Source: a virus. From it: a stretch of 33,533 bases of DNA. A program made the translations under genes and the position numbers. How positions within the stretch are numbered: position 1 is the stretch's first letter; each line of letters starts with the position of its first letter. The stretch lies in the IMG/VR virus record IMGVR_UViG_3300026488_000009, positions 1 to 33,533 of that record; one strand, 5' to 3'. This document shows, one piece after another, positions 1-8,391 of this stretch. Under the pieces are notes generated by a model. It was not told where the DNA came from and searched no databases. It was given only the letters and a program-made list of their open reading frames with translations.

Positions 1-127
1 GAAGTTATAGCCGAAAGCATACTAAACATCATTTCGGAAATGAAGAGGGAGTAAATCCCTCTTCATAATCCCATCAACTTGATGATATACCTAATAACAA
101 TTACCTGAATAATCCCTGCAATTGTTA
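1..127. repeat. terminal direct repeat, copy 1 (circular-assembly overlap)
   Basis: These 127 bases are identical to the last 127 of the window. The copy contains the end of a plus-strand gene and the end of a minus-strand gene, both of which continue across the junction. A perfect 127-base overlap is what an assembler using k=127 leaves on a circular contig, so this is more likely an assembly signature than a packaged terminal repeat. It shows that the genome is complete, either circular or circularly permuted. Confidence 0.93.
40..66. terminator. hairpin shared by convergent gene ends
   Basis: An 11-bp perfect inverted repeat (ATGAAGAGGGA at 40-50, its complement at 56-66) with a 5-base loop. 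It contains the TAA of the plus-strand winged-helix gene (52-54) and the TGA of the minus-strand membrane gene (63-65). Early and late transcription meet here, so a bidirectional terminator is the natural reading. A clear T-tract is missing on both strands, so efficiency is uncertain. The same element recurs at 33446-33472. Confidence 0.6.
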
Positions 128-311
128 AGCCTGCATAAACAATTCTTTCAACCTTCCTAAGCCTTTCCTCCAAATCCTTCATGCTTGAAACATGTCTTTC
201 ATGCTCGGCCTTCATGTTTCCCATTTCCTCCTTCATTCCTTTAATTTCTATCTTGATTTCCTTTACAGCTCCGTGAATCTCCAGAAGTAGCTTCTCAATG
301 TCAAACGGCAT
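63..311 (-). CDS. small coiled-coil membrane protein, XhlA/holin-like
   Basis: An 82-residue protein with a heptad-like charged helix (about residues 5-55) followed by one hydrophobic segment (about 58-80). This is the layout of haemolysin XhlA-type phage lysis accessories, where a cytoplasmic coiled coil sits before a C-terminal membrane anchor. It is the last gene of the late arm, directly after the holin-like and lysozyme genes, which supports a role in lysis or holin regulation. The ATG is at 309-311. No family-specific motif was recognised, so the call rests on topology and neighbours. Confidence 0.65.
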   Translation of the reverse strand: MPFDIEKLLLEIHGAVKEIKIEIKGMKEEMGNMKAEHERHVSSMKDLEERLRKVERIVYAGLTIAGIIQVIVIRYIIKLMGL

Positions 312-315
312 TTCC

Positions 316-732
316 CTACTCCTTCCTCGTTTTTATCGTTTGAGCAAGCATAGGAATGGTCTTTTCTGCACTTCTCCCGATTATATAGCCCCCTATCCCC
401 AGTTTTAAGAGAGCCCACATATCGGGGGGAATGGGTAAGAACTTCAAAGAGAAAAGAGGAGCAATGATGTAGTTGTGAGCTATGATGTAAACAAATACGA
501 GCATCGTTATTGGTCTCCAGTTTCGCTGAAGCCAACTATGTCCGGTAGCCTCAGCTATGATTATTTCTTTTTGCGACTCTAGTTCCTGTTCAATTCTGGA
601 GTATTCCTTAGACAAAAGTTCATTAGTAAGCTCAGCCTTTATCTTATTAGCTAAATCCTTATCTTCCACCTTCTTATCTATAACATCGGCGACCTTGCTA
701 ATTATCGTTGCCACTACTGGAAGCCAAACCAT
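316..732 (-). CDS. holin of the GTA/3TM type
   Basis: A 138-residue protein. The N-terminal half is helical and charged. It is followed by the motif SWLQRNWRP (residues 66-73), typical of the GTA_holin_3TM family, then a hydrophobic helix at about 75-95 and a second at about 104-121. Holins oligomerise in the inner membrane and release or activate the endolysin. The gene overlaps the lysozyme stop by one base and is followed four bases later by a second small membrane protein, forming a compact lysis cassette. Family assignment is from motif recognition. Confidence 0.8.
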   Translation of the reverse strand: MVWLPVVATIISKVADVIDKKVEDKDLANKIKAELTNELLSKEYSRIEQELESQKEIIIAEATGHSWLQRNWRPITMLVFVYIIAHNYIIAPLFSLKFLPIPPDMWALLKLGIGGYIIGRSAEKTIPMLAQTIKTRKE

Positions 733-1169
733 TACCCACCTCTGTAATCAGGGTGAATTTCTCCTGTTCCCATCATGTAAGCTAGCCTTTCAGCCCTCTT
801 GCCTACCTGCTTAGCCCATTTAGAGTTGAGCATTTCGTAACTTGCTTTCTTAAAGTCTTTCTCTTTAACGGCTTGAATGAACTTCTTAAAAGTAAGGAAT
901 CTGGGTTTTCCCAGATTGAAGAGCATATCAATAATAACAGCCTGCCTTACCTCATCTAAAGAAAGCCAAACGGTTGAGCCGAAAATTTCTGAAGCTTCTC
1001 TTATGGCTCTCTGAATGTCGTTTTCAAGCAAGTAAAGAGCCTCTTCTTTAGAAATTCCTACATCATCAAGGTTTCTACCTACACCGATGGTAAGCTTACC
1101 TACCGTATCTCTGTAAGGTTTTAACCTCAACCCCTCGTCTGTTATAAGCATCTTCTTAACCAATTCCAC
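732..1169 (-). CDS. T4-type lysozyme (endolysin, GH24 muramidase)
   Basis: A 145-residue protein with the catalytic triad pattern of phage T4 lysozyme: Glu12, Asp21 and Thr27, with the T4 spacing (T4: 11, 20, 26) and a TIGVGRN motif. It cleaves the MurNAc-GlcNAc bond of peptidoglycan at the end of infection. No signal peptide is visible, so it should depend on the adjacent holin. The start is GTG at 1167-1169, preceded by a GGGGG tract; an internal ATG at 1149-1151 would remove only six residues and keep the catalytic Glu. The gene lies between the permuted papain-fold hydrolase and the holin. Confidence 0.95.
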   Translation of the reverse strand: MELVKKMLITDEGLRLKPYRDTVGKLTIGVGRNLDDVGISKEEALYLLENDIQRAIREASEIFGSTVWLSLDEVRQAVIIDMLFNLGKPRFLTFKKFIQAVKEKDFKKASYEMLNSKWAKQVGKRAERLAYMMGTGEIHPDYRGG

Positions 1170-1171
1170 TT

Positions 1172-1663
1172 TTATCCCCCTATTGAAGCTCCCGAATATT
1201 CAAACCTTAAAAGAGGTGATTTTAGAAAAAGTCTAGGACTAACTTCTGCTGGGTGAGTGTTCTTTAGGAGCTCTACTCCAGCCTGCTTAAAAGCCGTAAA
1301 AACAAGCTCTGAACAGAACCACCGATTTTTTCTTTCCAGCTTCCGACTGCGGAGAGGAAAACCCAGAATGCCAAGCCAATCGTAAGGCTTACCTATTTGC
1401 TCTTTCAAGAAGCTCTCTATCCTTTCTTTTTGGCTTGGGCTAACATCAACGGAATAAACGCTGAATTCTGTTCCTGGCGTATGGGCTTCCGAGAACCAAC
1501 CTTTTCTAACCCCGTTCCACCAAGCCTCTATTACTACTGGGTCGTTGCAGTCTGCTATGTCTAAGCAGTAGGCTATATGGGTGTAAGGGAAGCCCCACTG
1601 CCACCAGCGAATTATTCTAGATGTAGAACTTATACCTTTAGAAGCTAAGACATAAGCCTTCAT
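1172..1663 (-). CDS. permuted papain-fold hydrolase (YiiX / NlpC-P60 superfamily)
   Basis: A 163-residue protein with candidate catalytic residues in permuted order: His29 (in YTHIAY), Glu46 (VVIEAWW) and Cys117 (WFCSE), and a KPYDWLG stretch at 92-98. The order His then Cys, together with the late NTHPAEVSP segment (135-143), fits the circularly permuted NlpC/P60 enzymes related to YiiX. Such enzymes cut amide bonds in peptidoglycan peptides or act on lipids. Its place between the 1301-aa virion protein and the lysozyme allows either a virion-borne wall hydrolase used at entry or a second lysis enzyme. The substrate cannot be read from the sequence. Confidence 0.75.
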   Translation of the reverse strand: MKAYVLASKGISSTSRIIRWWQWGFPYTHIAYCLDIADCNDPVVIEAWWNGVRKGWFSEAHTPGTEFSVYSVDVSPSQKERIESFLKEQIGKPYDWLGILGFPLRSRKLERKNRWFCSELVFTAFKQAGVELLKNTHPAEVSPRLFLKSPLLRFEYSGASIGG

Positions 1664-1664
1664 T

Positions 1665-4600
1665 TTAGTTCTCTCTCAATAAGTCCCTGTATTCCTGTAT
1701 TAGCTCCTTAATCTCTTTCCTATACTCCTCAGGGCTTATTTTACCTTTAGCCCTTAAAGCCCTAACCCTGTTAATCTTCTTTCTGATATCCAAGAGTTTT
1801 TCCTTCTTTGAGATAGCCTTAAAGGTTCTTAGCTCCTGGGTTGTGTATTCGTAAGTCGGAAAGCCAAATACACGAGGAAGTATAGGGTGGCGTGTTCTCT
1901 GTAAGTTCATTAAATTGGTAATTAGTCCAGGCATTATTGTCTGTTGCAGTATATACCATAGAACATTTGTAGCTACCTTACCTATGTATTTCGGATGCAA
2001 ACGAGAAGCTAAATAAGCGTCTGCTGGATCGTATATGTGCCTTCCAAACCTATCTTTATTGGCAAAGACCTGATAGAGCGTATAGGTAGGCAAGCCGAAT
2101 GCTCCAATATCCTTTAGAGCCTCTCCTCCTTTAAAGTGAACTAAATCGTCAACTGTATCAACTAACCAACCTTGAGGTATAACATAACTTAGCGGAATGT
2201 AATACCACCTTTTGCCGTCGTTGCTCCAGACAAGAGTCTGTTTTTCAGGTAGCCATTCAGGTTTATTCTTAAACGCCTCCTCTACCTTTTCTTTCCCGAA
2301 TTTCTCTTCTAGTTTTTTCTTTACTGTGTGAATAACGAGGTAAGGAAAAGCAAGGGTTAGCGTAGTCTGAACGGGCCTCTTTGTGAGAGCATAAACTAGT
2401 TGACTCCAAGACTTCTGCATATAGGTAGGGAATAGAGGAGCGAAGAGCTTTAAAGCTCCTCCGATGCCTACATTAGGATCTCTCATAGCCCTAACTAGAA
2501 CGCCGACAAGCGAGTAATCATAGTGAGCGTCTTGGGCTGTTTTAATTGCATCAGTTATACCTTTCTTTTCCCTTTCAAGGGCATAAATAAAGCGTGCAAG
2601 TTTCCAGGTGTCGTCAATAGCTGAGTAAAACTTTATCAGAGCTTCAGCAGGTTTAGACTGGTAGATTTCAGTTAGCTTTTTGAGATATTTATTTTTACTT
2701 GTGTCGTGAAGCTCCCTGATAACCCTTGCAACTTCCTCATCTGTAAAATTGGTGTGGAAAAGCCCTCTTTCCTTAGCTAGCTTATAGTAGCGTCCGTTAG
2801 TAGCTATCTCTCTTAAAGCCTTGCTGAAGTAGGTTAGAGGTCTATTAGCTCCGCTGTAATAATATTGGAATATGTTAGAGGTAAAGTTTCTAGGGACGGC
2901 AAACGGGTTAAGAGGCACTTTAGCAGTCTTAAATATAGCAGTCCAGACGGCCATCGTTTTATCAAAGGCGCTAACTAACCCGTCTGGGTCATCTGTTAAC
3001 CTCATAAATCCTTTCAACCAACCCGAAAACTTTCTATTAACTGGAAGCCCGGACAATACGCCGTATCTGAGCTTATCCTTATCTCCTAAACTAACCCAAC
3101 CTTCTCTTTCTAGTGCTTTTTTGTTTGCCTCTATTAGCTTTATTTTGCTGTTAGCTTCCTTAGCTAAACTTCTCAGGGTTTTAGTATCTACCCCTTCAGC
3201 CTGAAGCCATTTAATTAGCCTGTTTTTGACAAAGTAGGGAGAAGCCTCTTCAGGGAGTTTCGGGAACTTAGCCCTTATCTCTTTTGGAATCTTAACAACA
3301 AAACGCCTATCAACTATCTCAGGGATTTTGATTAAGTCCCTAAACCAGTAATCAAGCCCTACCGTTTTAGCTGATTTTGCTATTGTGTCCAGTATGGCAA
3401 TGGGAGCGTCCTCTACATAGCCCAGCTTCTCCCTCTTTTCTTTCGGTAGGGCCATTATGTTCTCTATCTTACGCCCGCTCTTAATTTCGGCCTGTTTGAA
3501 GCGTGAAAGGGCATCAAGCCCTACCTTCTCGTCAATCTGATAAAGCCTAGAAAGGTAGCGTCCCTTCCACTTGTTATACTGGTGTTTAGTGATGTATCCT
3601 CTTTCGTAGAGCTCCTTTGAGAGAACGTCTATATGATTTCCTACCTCGTCAAGTTTTTCGGCTATCTCTCTAAGCTCAGGCTCTTTTTGAGATGCTAGCT
3701 TTACCTTTTGTCTGAATCCTGGGCTTTCTAGATATTCTATAACAAAGCCGTGAGAGACCTTATCGCCCACCCATTTTCTAATAGCATCTACGTATCTATG
3801 CCCTCTTTCGGTATTGCTTGCAAAAACAGGCCTAGCTTTATCGTAAAGGCTGTAAACGATATTATCAGCCGTGTCCTCTTTTAAGAATCCCAGTCCGTAT
3901 TTATCAGCACCCAGATACTTTCTAAACAGTTGGCGTATGCTGTAAAAGAGTTTATTATCGCCTACTTTATTATCAATAGCTCTTATTACATCGTGAACGG
4001 CATCAAAGGCTTTAAATGGGTCAATGCCTGAGTGGAGGGTTGTTTCTTCGTTTTCTTTAATAGGTAAAAACCTATCGCCTATTTCTATTCCTTTGATGGG
4101 TTTATAGCTGGTTTTTATTTTATACCATTCTCTTTCTAAGCTATCCCATTTAAAACCATGCTGTTTAAGTATATCCTTAATAGGATAAGTGTTCCCTCTT
4201 ACATAAACATTATAATATTCTTTATCAAGTAGCAATCTGCCCTTTTTATCTTTCGGGATAAATCGCTCAACAACTATTTGAGCATCGCCAAGTTTCCCTT
4301 CCCATTTCTGTATCCATTCTTTTGTGCCATCATAGTTAACGGTTAATTCAATATCCAACTTGACATTAGGTTTAATTTCTCTAATAAGTTTTGGATATGC
4401 CGTATCGTCCTTTATTACTTTCCCTTTTACCCAAGTTTCGGGTAATTCTGTATCTTGAACAGGAGCATTAGTCTTTTCCAAAATCTCTTTAACCCTAGCT
4501 TTCTCATCTATCTCAGGCCTAATGTCCGAAATATCATCAACCTCATTAGCATCAACTTCTTTTGGAGGCTCTTTTTCTCTAACCCTCTGAGCTATTTCCC

Positions 4601-5570
4601 TTACCTTTTGCTCCCAGAGCTTTTTGTCTTTCTGGAGTTTGTTGGCTATTTTTTCTCTCAATTCCTCTTTTGTAGGCTGTGCAGGTCTGATATCATCAAT
4701 AGGCTCTGCTATATCTTCCGTAATCTTCGGAGGTTCTTTCTCCCTAACCTTAGTAATAACCTGCTTCTTAAACCCTTCCCATTCTTTTCTCTTAATATCG
4801 TCAACCTGTTTTAACCCTTTCGCTATAAACTCAGCTTTATTTTTCCTATATTCCTCTTTAAGCGTTCTAGCTACCTTGAGGCCTTCAGCTATGGCTTTTG
4901 CCTTATCCTTATCTCCAGACTTAACAGCCTCTTTGTAAGCTGTTTTAATCTCCTGCTCTACTCCATCTATTAGCTTATCTACATCGTCAATAGTAATGGT
5001 CTTTTTACTCCCGATTTCAGCTACAGTCTTTTTAGCTAGCCTACTCTTTAAACCCTCTACCACTTCTTTTGGGAGTTTGTTGGTTAACTTATCTGCAAAG
5101 TGTCCAACAATAAAACTAAAGGCTACATCAGCGGGAATCTTAACTACATCGGGAAGTCTATTCCTAACTGTGTTTTCATAAGCAGTAAAAGCCTCTCCAA
5201 GTATCGGTTCAGAAGCTAAGGCTGATACTGCACCCTTTACTATCCCTTTAACTCCTCCTGATGCTCCACCGAAAGCACCACCTACAACCGCAGTTTCAGG
5301 CTGTATATTAGACTCTACAACCCCTCCAGCCCCAGCAAACTTACTGATTATTTGCTTATAATAAGGCTTTAGGCTGGGAGTATTTTTCACCATATCGTCT
5401 AAAAACATTAAGAGCTGGTCGCCGTGCAGGTTTTGAACTTTCTCTTTTATCTTAGGAGCATAAGGCTTAAGTTCAGGAACTTTCTCTGATGCCTCTAGGA
5501 GGAATTGTTTTAAGCTGTCTTGAGTGTCTTTAACCTGCTTGCCCTCGTCAAATATATCTAGAATACCCAT
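1665..5570 (-). CDS. very large internal virion / polyvalent ejection protein
   Basis: A 1301-residue protein, the largest in the genome. The N-terminus is helical and contains a Gly/Ala-rich stretch near residues 85-125 that could insert into or cross membranes. Residues of about 150-370 are Lys/Glu-rich coiled coil with a repeated VREKEPPK module. The C-terminal third has hydrophobic segments such as LFAPLFPTYMQKSW, resembling the associated domains of large phage polyvalent proteins (LPD38-like, low certainty). Size, helical content and position at the end of the structural genes suggest a protein ejected with the DNA, like internal core proteins of short-tailed phages. No catalytic motif was identified. 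Confidence 0.7.
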   Translation of the reverse strand: MGILDIFDEGKQVKDTQDSLKQFLLEASEKVPELKPYAPKIKEKVQNLHGDQLLMFLDDMVKNTPSLKPYYKQIISKFAGAGGVVESNIQPETAVVGGAFGGASGGVKGIVKGAVSALASEPILGEAFTAYENTVRNRLPDVVKIPADVAFSFIVGHFADKLTNKLPKEVVEGLKSRLAKKTVAEIGSKKTITIDDVDKLIDGVEQEIKTAYKEAVKSGDKDKAKAIAEGLKVARTLKEEYRKNKAEFIAKGLKQVDDIKRKEWEGFKKQVITKVREKEPPKITEDIAEPIDDIRPAQPTKEELREKIANKLQKDKKLWEQKVREIAQRVREKEPPKEVDANEVDDISDIRPEIDEKARVKEILEKTNAPVQDTELPETWVKGKVIKDDTAYPKLIREIKPNVKLDIELTVNYDGTKEWIQKWEGKLGDAQIVVERFIPKDKKGRLLLDKEYYNVYVRGNTYPIKDILKQHGFKWDSLEREWYKIKTSYKPIKGIEIGDRFLPIKENEETTLHSGIDPFKAFDAVHDVIRAIDNKVGDNKLFYSIRQLFRKYLGADKYGLGFLKEDTADNIVYSLYDKARPVFASNTERGHRYVDAIRKWVGDKVSHGFVIEYLESPGFRQKVKLASQKEPELREIAEKLDEVGNHIDVLSKELYERGYITKHQYNKWKGRYLSRLYQIDEKVGLDALSRFKQAEIKSGRKIENIMALPKEKREKLGYVEDAPIAILDTIAKSAKTVGLDYWFRDLIKIPEIVDRRFVVKIPKEIRAKFPKLPEEASPYFVKNRLIKWLQAEGVDTKTLRSLAKEANSKIKLIEANKKALEREGWVSLGDKDKLRYGVLSGLPVNRKFSGWLKGFMRLTDDPDGLVSAFDKTMAVWTAIFKTAKVPLNPFAVPRNFTSNIFQYYYSGANRPLTYFSKALREIATNGRYYKLAKERGLFHTNFTDEEVARVIRELHDTSKNKYLKKLTEIYQSKPAEALIKFYSAIDDTWKLARFIYALEREKKGITDAIKTAQDAHYDYSLVGVLVRAMRDPNVGIGGALKLFAPLFPTYMQKSWSQLVYALTKRPVQTTLTLAFPYLVIHTVKKKLEEKFGKEKVEEAFKNKPEWLPEKQTLVWSNDGKRWYYIPLSYVIPQGWLVDTVDDLVHFKGGEALKDIGAFGLPTYTLYQVFANKDRFGRHIYDPADAYLASRLHPKYIGKVATNVLWYILQQTIMPGLITNLMNLQRTRHPILPRVFGFPTYEYTTQELRTFKAISKKEKLLDIRKKINRVRALRAKGKISPEEYRKEIKELIQEYRDLLREN

Positions 5571-5571
5571 T

Positions 5572-6675
5572 CTATTCCCCTAAGATTCCCCAATTTTTAA
5601 GAAAGGCCTTAGTTTCGTCTGGAGTTGAAAGGTTTAAAGATTGGCTCTTTTGAGCATTCTCAATACCGAGCTGTTTATTAGTTAACCTCTTCCTCTGCTC
5701 GTAAAGCCATTCTAACCTTTTAGCATCCTCAATAGCCTCAGGGCCTCCAGTCTGGGCAATTAAGTTAACGATGTTCTGAACAGCTTTAGGGTCATCACTT
5801 CCTAAAAGCATCATACTATCAAGCCTATACTTTTTCATCAGCTTGTTAATCTCACCATCTACCGCCTTAATCTTCTTGTCAAGCTCATTAATCTGTCGTT
5901 GTGCTTTCTGCTTCTGTATCTCGTTGCGTTCTTTCTGAATCTTGAGGTTCTCCGTCTTATACCACTTATCTAGGTCTAATTCTTTTGTCTCCTTAAGCCT
6001 ACGCCAATTAAACTTCTTAACCTCAAGCCCGTATTTCTTTTTGGCTAACCTCAGCTTCTCCCTTGCCTCTGGGGAAAGGCCAACCACAAACTCTTGAGGA
6101 ATGATGCTTTTTATCTGTTTTCCGTCGTTAACAATAAGGAGAGGAACTTTACGGTCTCCTAAGTCTAGAACTTGGAACTTCTCTAGTTTGGGTTGCTGGG
6201 GCTTAGGAGGAGAAGGTAGCCTTCCTGTTAAAACAAAGATAGACCTAGCGTAAGGAGTAAGCTCCCCATAAACCTTATCAAAAGGCCCTTTCCAGTCTTG
6301 GGTCATATCAAGGTAAGCCCCGAAAGTTTCGGGCTTAACGCTTGATAATAGGCCTATATTATCGCTAGGAGTATAACCCAACTCACTCTCAGCTATACTT
6401 CCGAAATCAGAAGCATTTAGTCCATATTTATCGGGATTAAGAATAGGACGGTTATCTATGTAGGTTGGAGAGTTGAGCCTATCAAACCATTGAGCCCTTC
6501 TCTGAAGTTCAGCATTTGCAAGCTCTTGCTCTATCTCAGCCTGTTTTCTCATTCTATCAATAGCTAGCTTATTCTGAAGTTCCATCATTTTCTTTTTATA
6601 AGCCTCCTCTAGTCCCGAAAGGAGACCTCTGGTAAACATATCAGACCATATAGCCTCTCTTGACTGTAAAATCAT
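5572..6675 (-). CDS. coiled-coil structural/internal virion protein, unknown
   Basis: A 367-residue protein, not recognised. The N-terminal 65 residues and a long segment at about 225-350 are Lys/Glu/Gln-rich and predicted helical. A Pro-rich spacer (PSPPKPQQPK) lies near residue 150. The ATG overlaps the stop of nothing upstream but forms an ATGA junction with the preceding gene (6672-6675), and the next gene starts one base after its stop, so translation is probably coupled. Its place between tail-associated genes and the giant internal protein suggests it is a second ejection or internal core component. Confidence 0.6.
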   Translation of the reverse strand: MILQSREAIWSDMFTRGLLSGLEEAYKKKMMELQNKLAIDRMRKQAEIEQELANAELQRRAQWFDRLNSPTYIDNRPILNPDKYGLNASDFGSIAESELGYTPSDNIGLLSSVKPETFGAYLDMTQDWKGPFDKVYGELTPYARSIFVLTGRLPSPPKPQQPKLEKFQVLDLGDRKVPLLIVNDGKQIKSIIPQEFVVGLSPEAREKLRLAKKKYGLEVKKFNWRRLKETKELDLDKWYKTENLKIQKERNEIQKQKAQRQINELDKKIKAVDGEINKLMKKYRLDSMMLLGSDDPKAVQNIVNLIAQTGGPEAIEDAKRLEWLYEQRKRLTNKQLGIENAQKSQSLNLSTPDETKAFLKNWGILGE

Positions 6676-7325
6676 AGAAGCCCTCCTAATTTAGCTCCTA
6701 AAACCTTTCCAGCTCCAGCCAACACCGAGCCTAAAAGCCCTCCAGAACCGTTTATTCCTATCGGTGTAGCGTGAACTCCGTAGCGTGCTAAATCTTCCTT
6801 TAAGAACATATTGAGAGGGTCTAGGTAACCTACTTGATATTCCATCTCAGCAGGCTTTAAGCCGAGTAGAGACATGCTTGCTAGCTGATTGGCTAAACTT
6901 TGACCCAATCCCAACCCTTTTAAGTACTCTTCTTTATTCCTTAAAGCAGAACGCTGAAGACCGTAAGCTGGGATTTCCCCAAACGGAGTTTTAACGGTAG
7001 GAGCTTCAGGAACTGCTCTAAGGTAATCGGCATCGGGGAGAAGTTTTTGGGAATAATCCAACACGGACGATAAAAGCCCTTGAGTTTTTTCAAGCTGGTC
7101 TAGTAGCTTTTCCTTATACTGAGTGAGTTTAGAGGGGTCAAAAGCTAACCTCTCTCCGTTATCTGTTTTTTCGTAGCCACCTCCGAGCAAAACAGGAAAA
7201 ACATCGTGGTAGAATCCAGCTAAAACCTCATCGCGAGGCAAAACCAGTTTTTGAGCATCAGGGTATTTTATCTTAGGAGAAGAGCCGAATAAGGCGTGCT
7301 TGACGCCCTTAACCACACCACCCAT
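6672..7325 (-). CDS. putative tail/internal virion protein, unknown
   Basis: I place the start at the ATG of 7323-7325, nine bases after a GGAGG, giving 217 residues; the longer TTG form (7334) would leave no spacing to that Shine-Dalgarno. The protein has no recognised motif. It ends in a Gly/Leu/Ala-rich hydrophobic tail (GSGGLLGSVLAGAGKVLG), a composition often seen in phage internal or membrane-penetrating virion proteins. It overlaps the next gene by ATGA. Function inferred only from neighbours. Confidence 0.6.
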   Translation of the reverse strand: MGGVVKGVKHALFGSSPKIKYPDAQKLVLPRDEVLAGFYHDVFPVLLGGGYEKTDNGERLAFDPSKLTQYKEKLLDQLEKTQGLLSSVLDYSQKLLPDADYLRAVPEAPTVKTPFGEIPAYGLQRSALRNKEEYLKGLGLGQSLANQLASMSLLGLKPAEMEYQVGYLDPLNMFLKEDLARYGVHATPIGINGSGGLLGSVLAGAGKVLGAKLGGLL

Positions 7326-7326
7326 T

Positions 7327-7632
7327 TTATTCAACCTCCTTTTCTAGCACATAGCCAACCACCTTATAATTATACTTTCTCACAAAACCTTCAGGCCTTC
7401 GTCTAGTTGCGAACCTTATCTTTTTAGCCCCTATTTCCTTTGCAAGAGAGTTAATGAACTTATCCATCTTTTTACCGCTTCCTTTCGTTGCGTAAACGTG
7501 CAGGAGACCTAGAACATCGCCGTCAACTTCATAGATAATGAAGCCGTAGGGGAGTAAAAGGAGATTTCCGTCTAAAAGCTCTGTATCCCCGCTTTTCCTG
7601 AAGTAATCCTCAAGCCACTCTTTGGGTATCAA
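7327..7632 (-). CDS. small GNAT-fold-like protein in the virion gene cluster
   Basis: A 101-residue protein read from a TTG (7630-7632) with a GGGG tract upstream. The strand-turn-strand GFIIYEVDGDVLGLLHVYATKG, the following helix and the closing FVRKYNYKVVGYVLEKEV resemble the second half of a GCN5-type acetyltransferase fold, although the full acetyl-CoA loop is not evident. GNAT-like mini-proteins are often found among short-tailed-phage tail genes, where their role is unclear. It may be a structural relic of the fold rather than an enzyme. Confidence 0.5.
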   Translation of the reverse strand: MIPKEWLEDYFRKSGDTELLDGNLLLLPYGFIIYEVDGDVLGLLHVYATKGSGKKMDKFINSLAKEIGAKKIRFATRRRPEGFVRKYNYKVVGYVLEKEVE

Positions 7633-8391
7633 TTAAATCCCCATCAATGAAGTTAAGAGGCCAACGGCTGGTGCTGGGTTGTAGCTTTCGTTAAATGACA
7701 CTCTGAAATTATTGCTAACATTTGAACCTGAACTCTTAGAGCGATTTTGAGCTACCCTCAGCAAGCTTCCATAACTTGGGGTTAAGCTACTGAGAACCCC
7801 AAGAGTTTTTAACGGCCAATACAGCCCTTCTTTTTGTCTTTCAAGTTCAAGCTTTGTGGCCGTATTAATGTAATCAGTAATGAACTTACCGAGGGTGTTG
7901 GATAAGGCTTTACTAGCTACCGAACTATCAAGAACCCCTCTATTAGCTAAATTTGTTATCAACCTTCCGGCAAGAGAATTTATAACAGGCCTCCTATTAA
8001 GGAGGAGGTTAGAAAGGTAGGTCTGATTCATTTCCTCTAATGTTTTTAACACACCCCTATTGGGACGCCCAGACCTTACTTGCCCAAGGTTTGCTGTTAA
8101 AAGATTGTTAAGCCTTCTGAATGTAGGAAGTGCTGTTTGTAGAGCTTCGCTAGGCAACCCGCTGTATCCCCAGCTTTCGCTTGAGGAATAAGAACTTGAA
8201 TACCCGCTTCCGTAAGAGCCTCCTCTACTGTGAGCTGTAAGTCTATTCCAATTAGCCCCTGATAAGTTAAGCCCTGAACTGCCACTATTAGAGGATGCCC
8301 TCTTAGAAGCAGAAGGCCAATTATTTCTATTTCTTTCCTCTTGAATCATTTTATTAAGAAGCTGTAAGCTTTTCCATTGTCCAAAAGTCAT
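7633..8391 (-). CDS. Ser/Gly/Tyr-rich virion-associated protein
   Basis: The start is set at the ATG of 8389-8391, preceded by GGGAGGAG and overlapping the upstream stop as ATGA, giving 252 residues; the GTG at 8403 is a longer alternative. Residues of about 30-75 are a low-complexity Ser/Gly/Tyr segment, probably disordered. The C-terminal part is helical with the phrase RGVLDSSVASKALSNTLGKF, a pattern I associate with small internal or tail-tip proteins of phages. It lies between a small unknown gene and the GNAT-like gene. Function unassigned. Confidence 0.6.
   Translation of the reverse strand: MTFGQWKSLQLLNKMIQEERNRNNWPSASKRASSNSGSSGLNLSGANWNRLTAHSRGGSYGSGYSSSYSSSESWGYSGLPSEALQTALPTFRRLNNLLTANLGQVRSGRPNRGVLKTLEEMNQTYLSNLLLNRRPVINSLAGRLITNLANRGVLDSSVASKALSNTLGKFITDYINTATKLELERQKEGLYWPLKTLGVLSSLTPSYGSLLRVAQNRSKSSGSNVSNNFRVSFNESYNPAPAVGLLTSLMGI

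Noticed and set aside
2872-5181. Plus-strand open frames of 61-119 codons opposite the 1301-aa gene
   Set aside because: They are antisense shadows of a long, well-behaved gene. They are Leu/Ser/Phe-rich, as antisense frames of Lys/Glu-rich genes are, and are not part of any plus-strand unit.
7326-7334. TTG start adding three residues to the 217-aa protein
   Set aside because: It would leave no spacing to the GGAGG; the ATG at 7323-7325 has nine bases of spacing.
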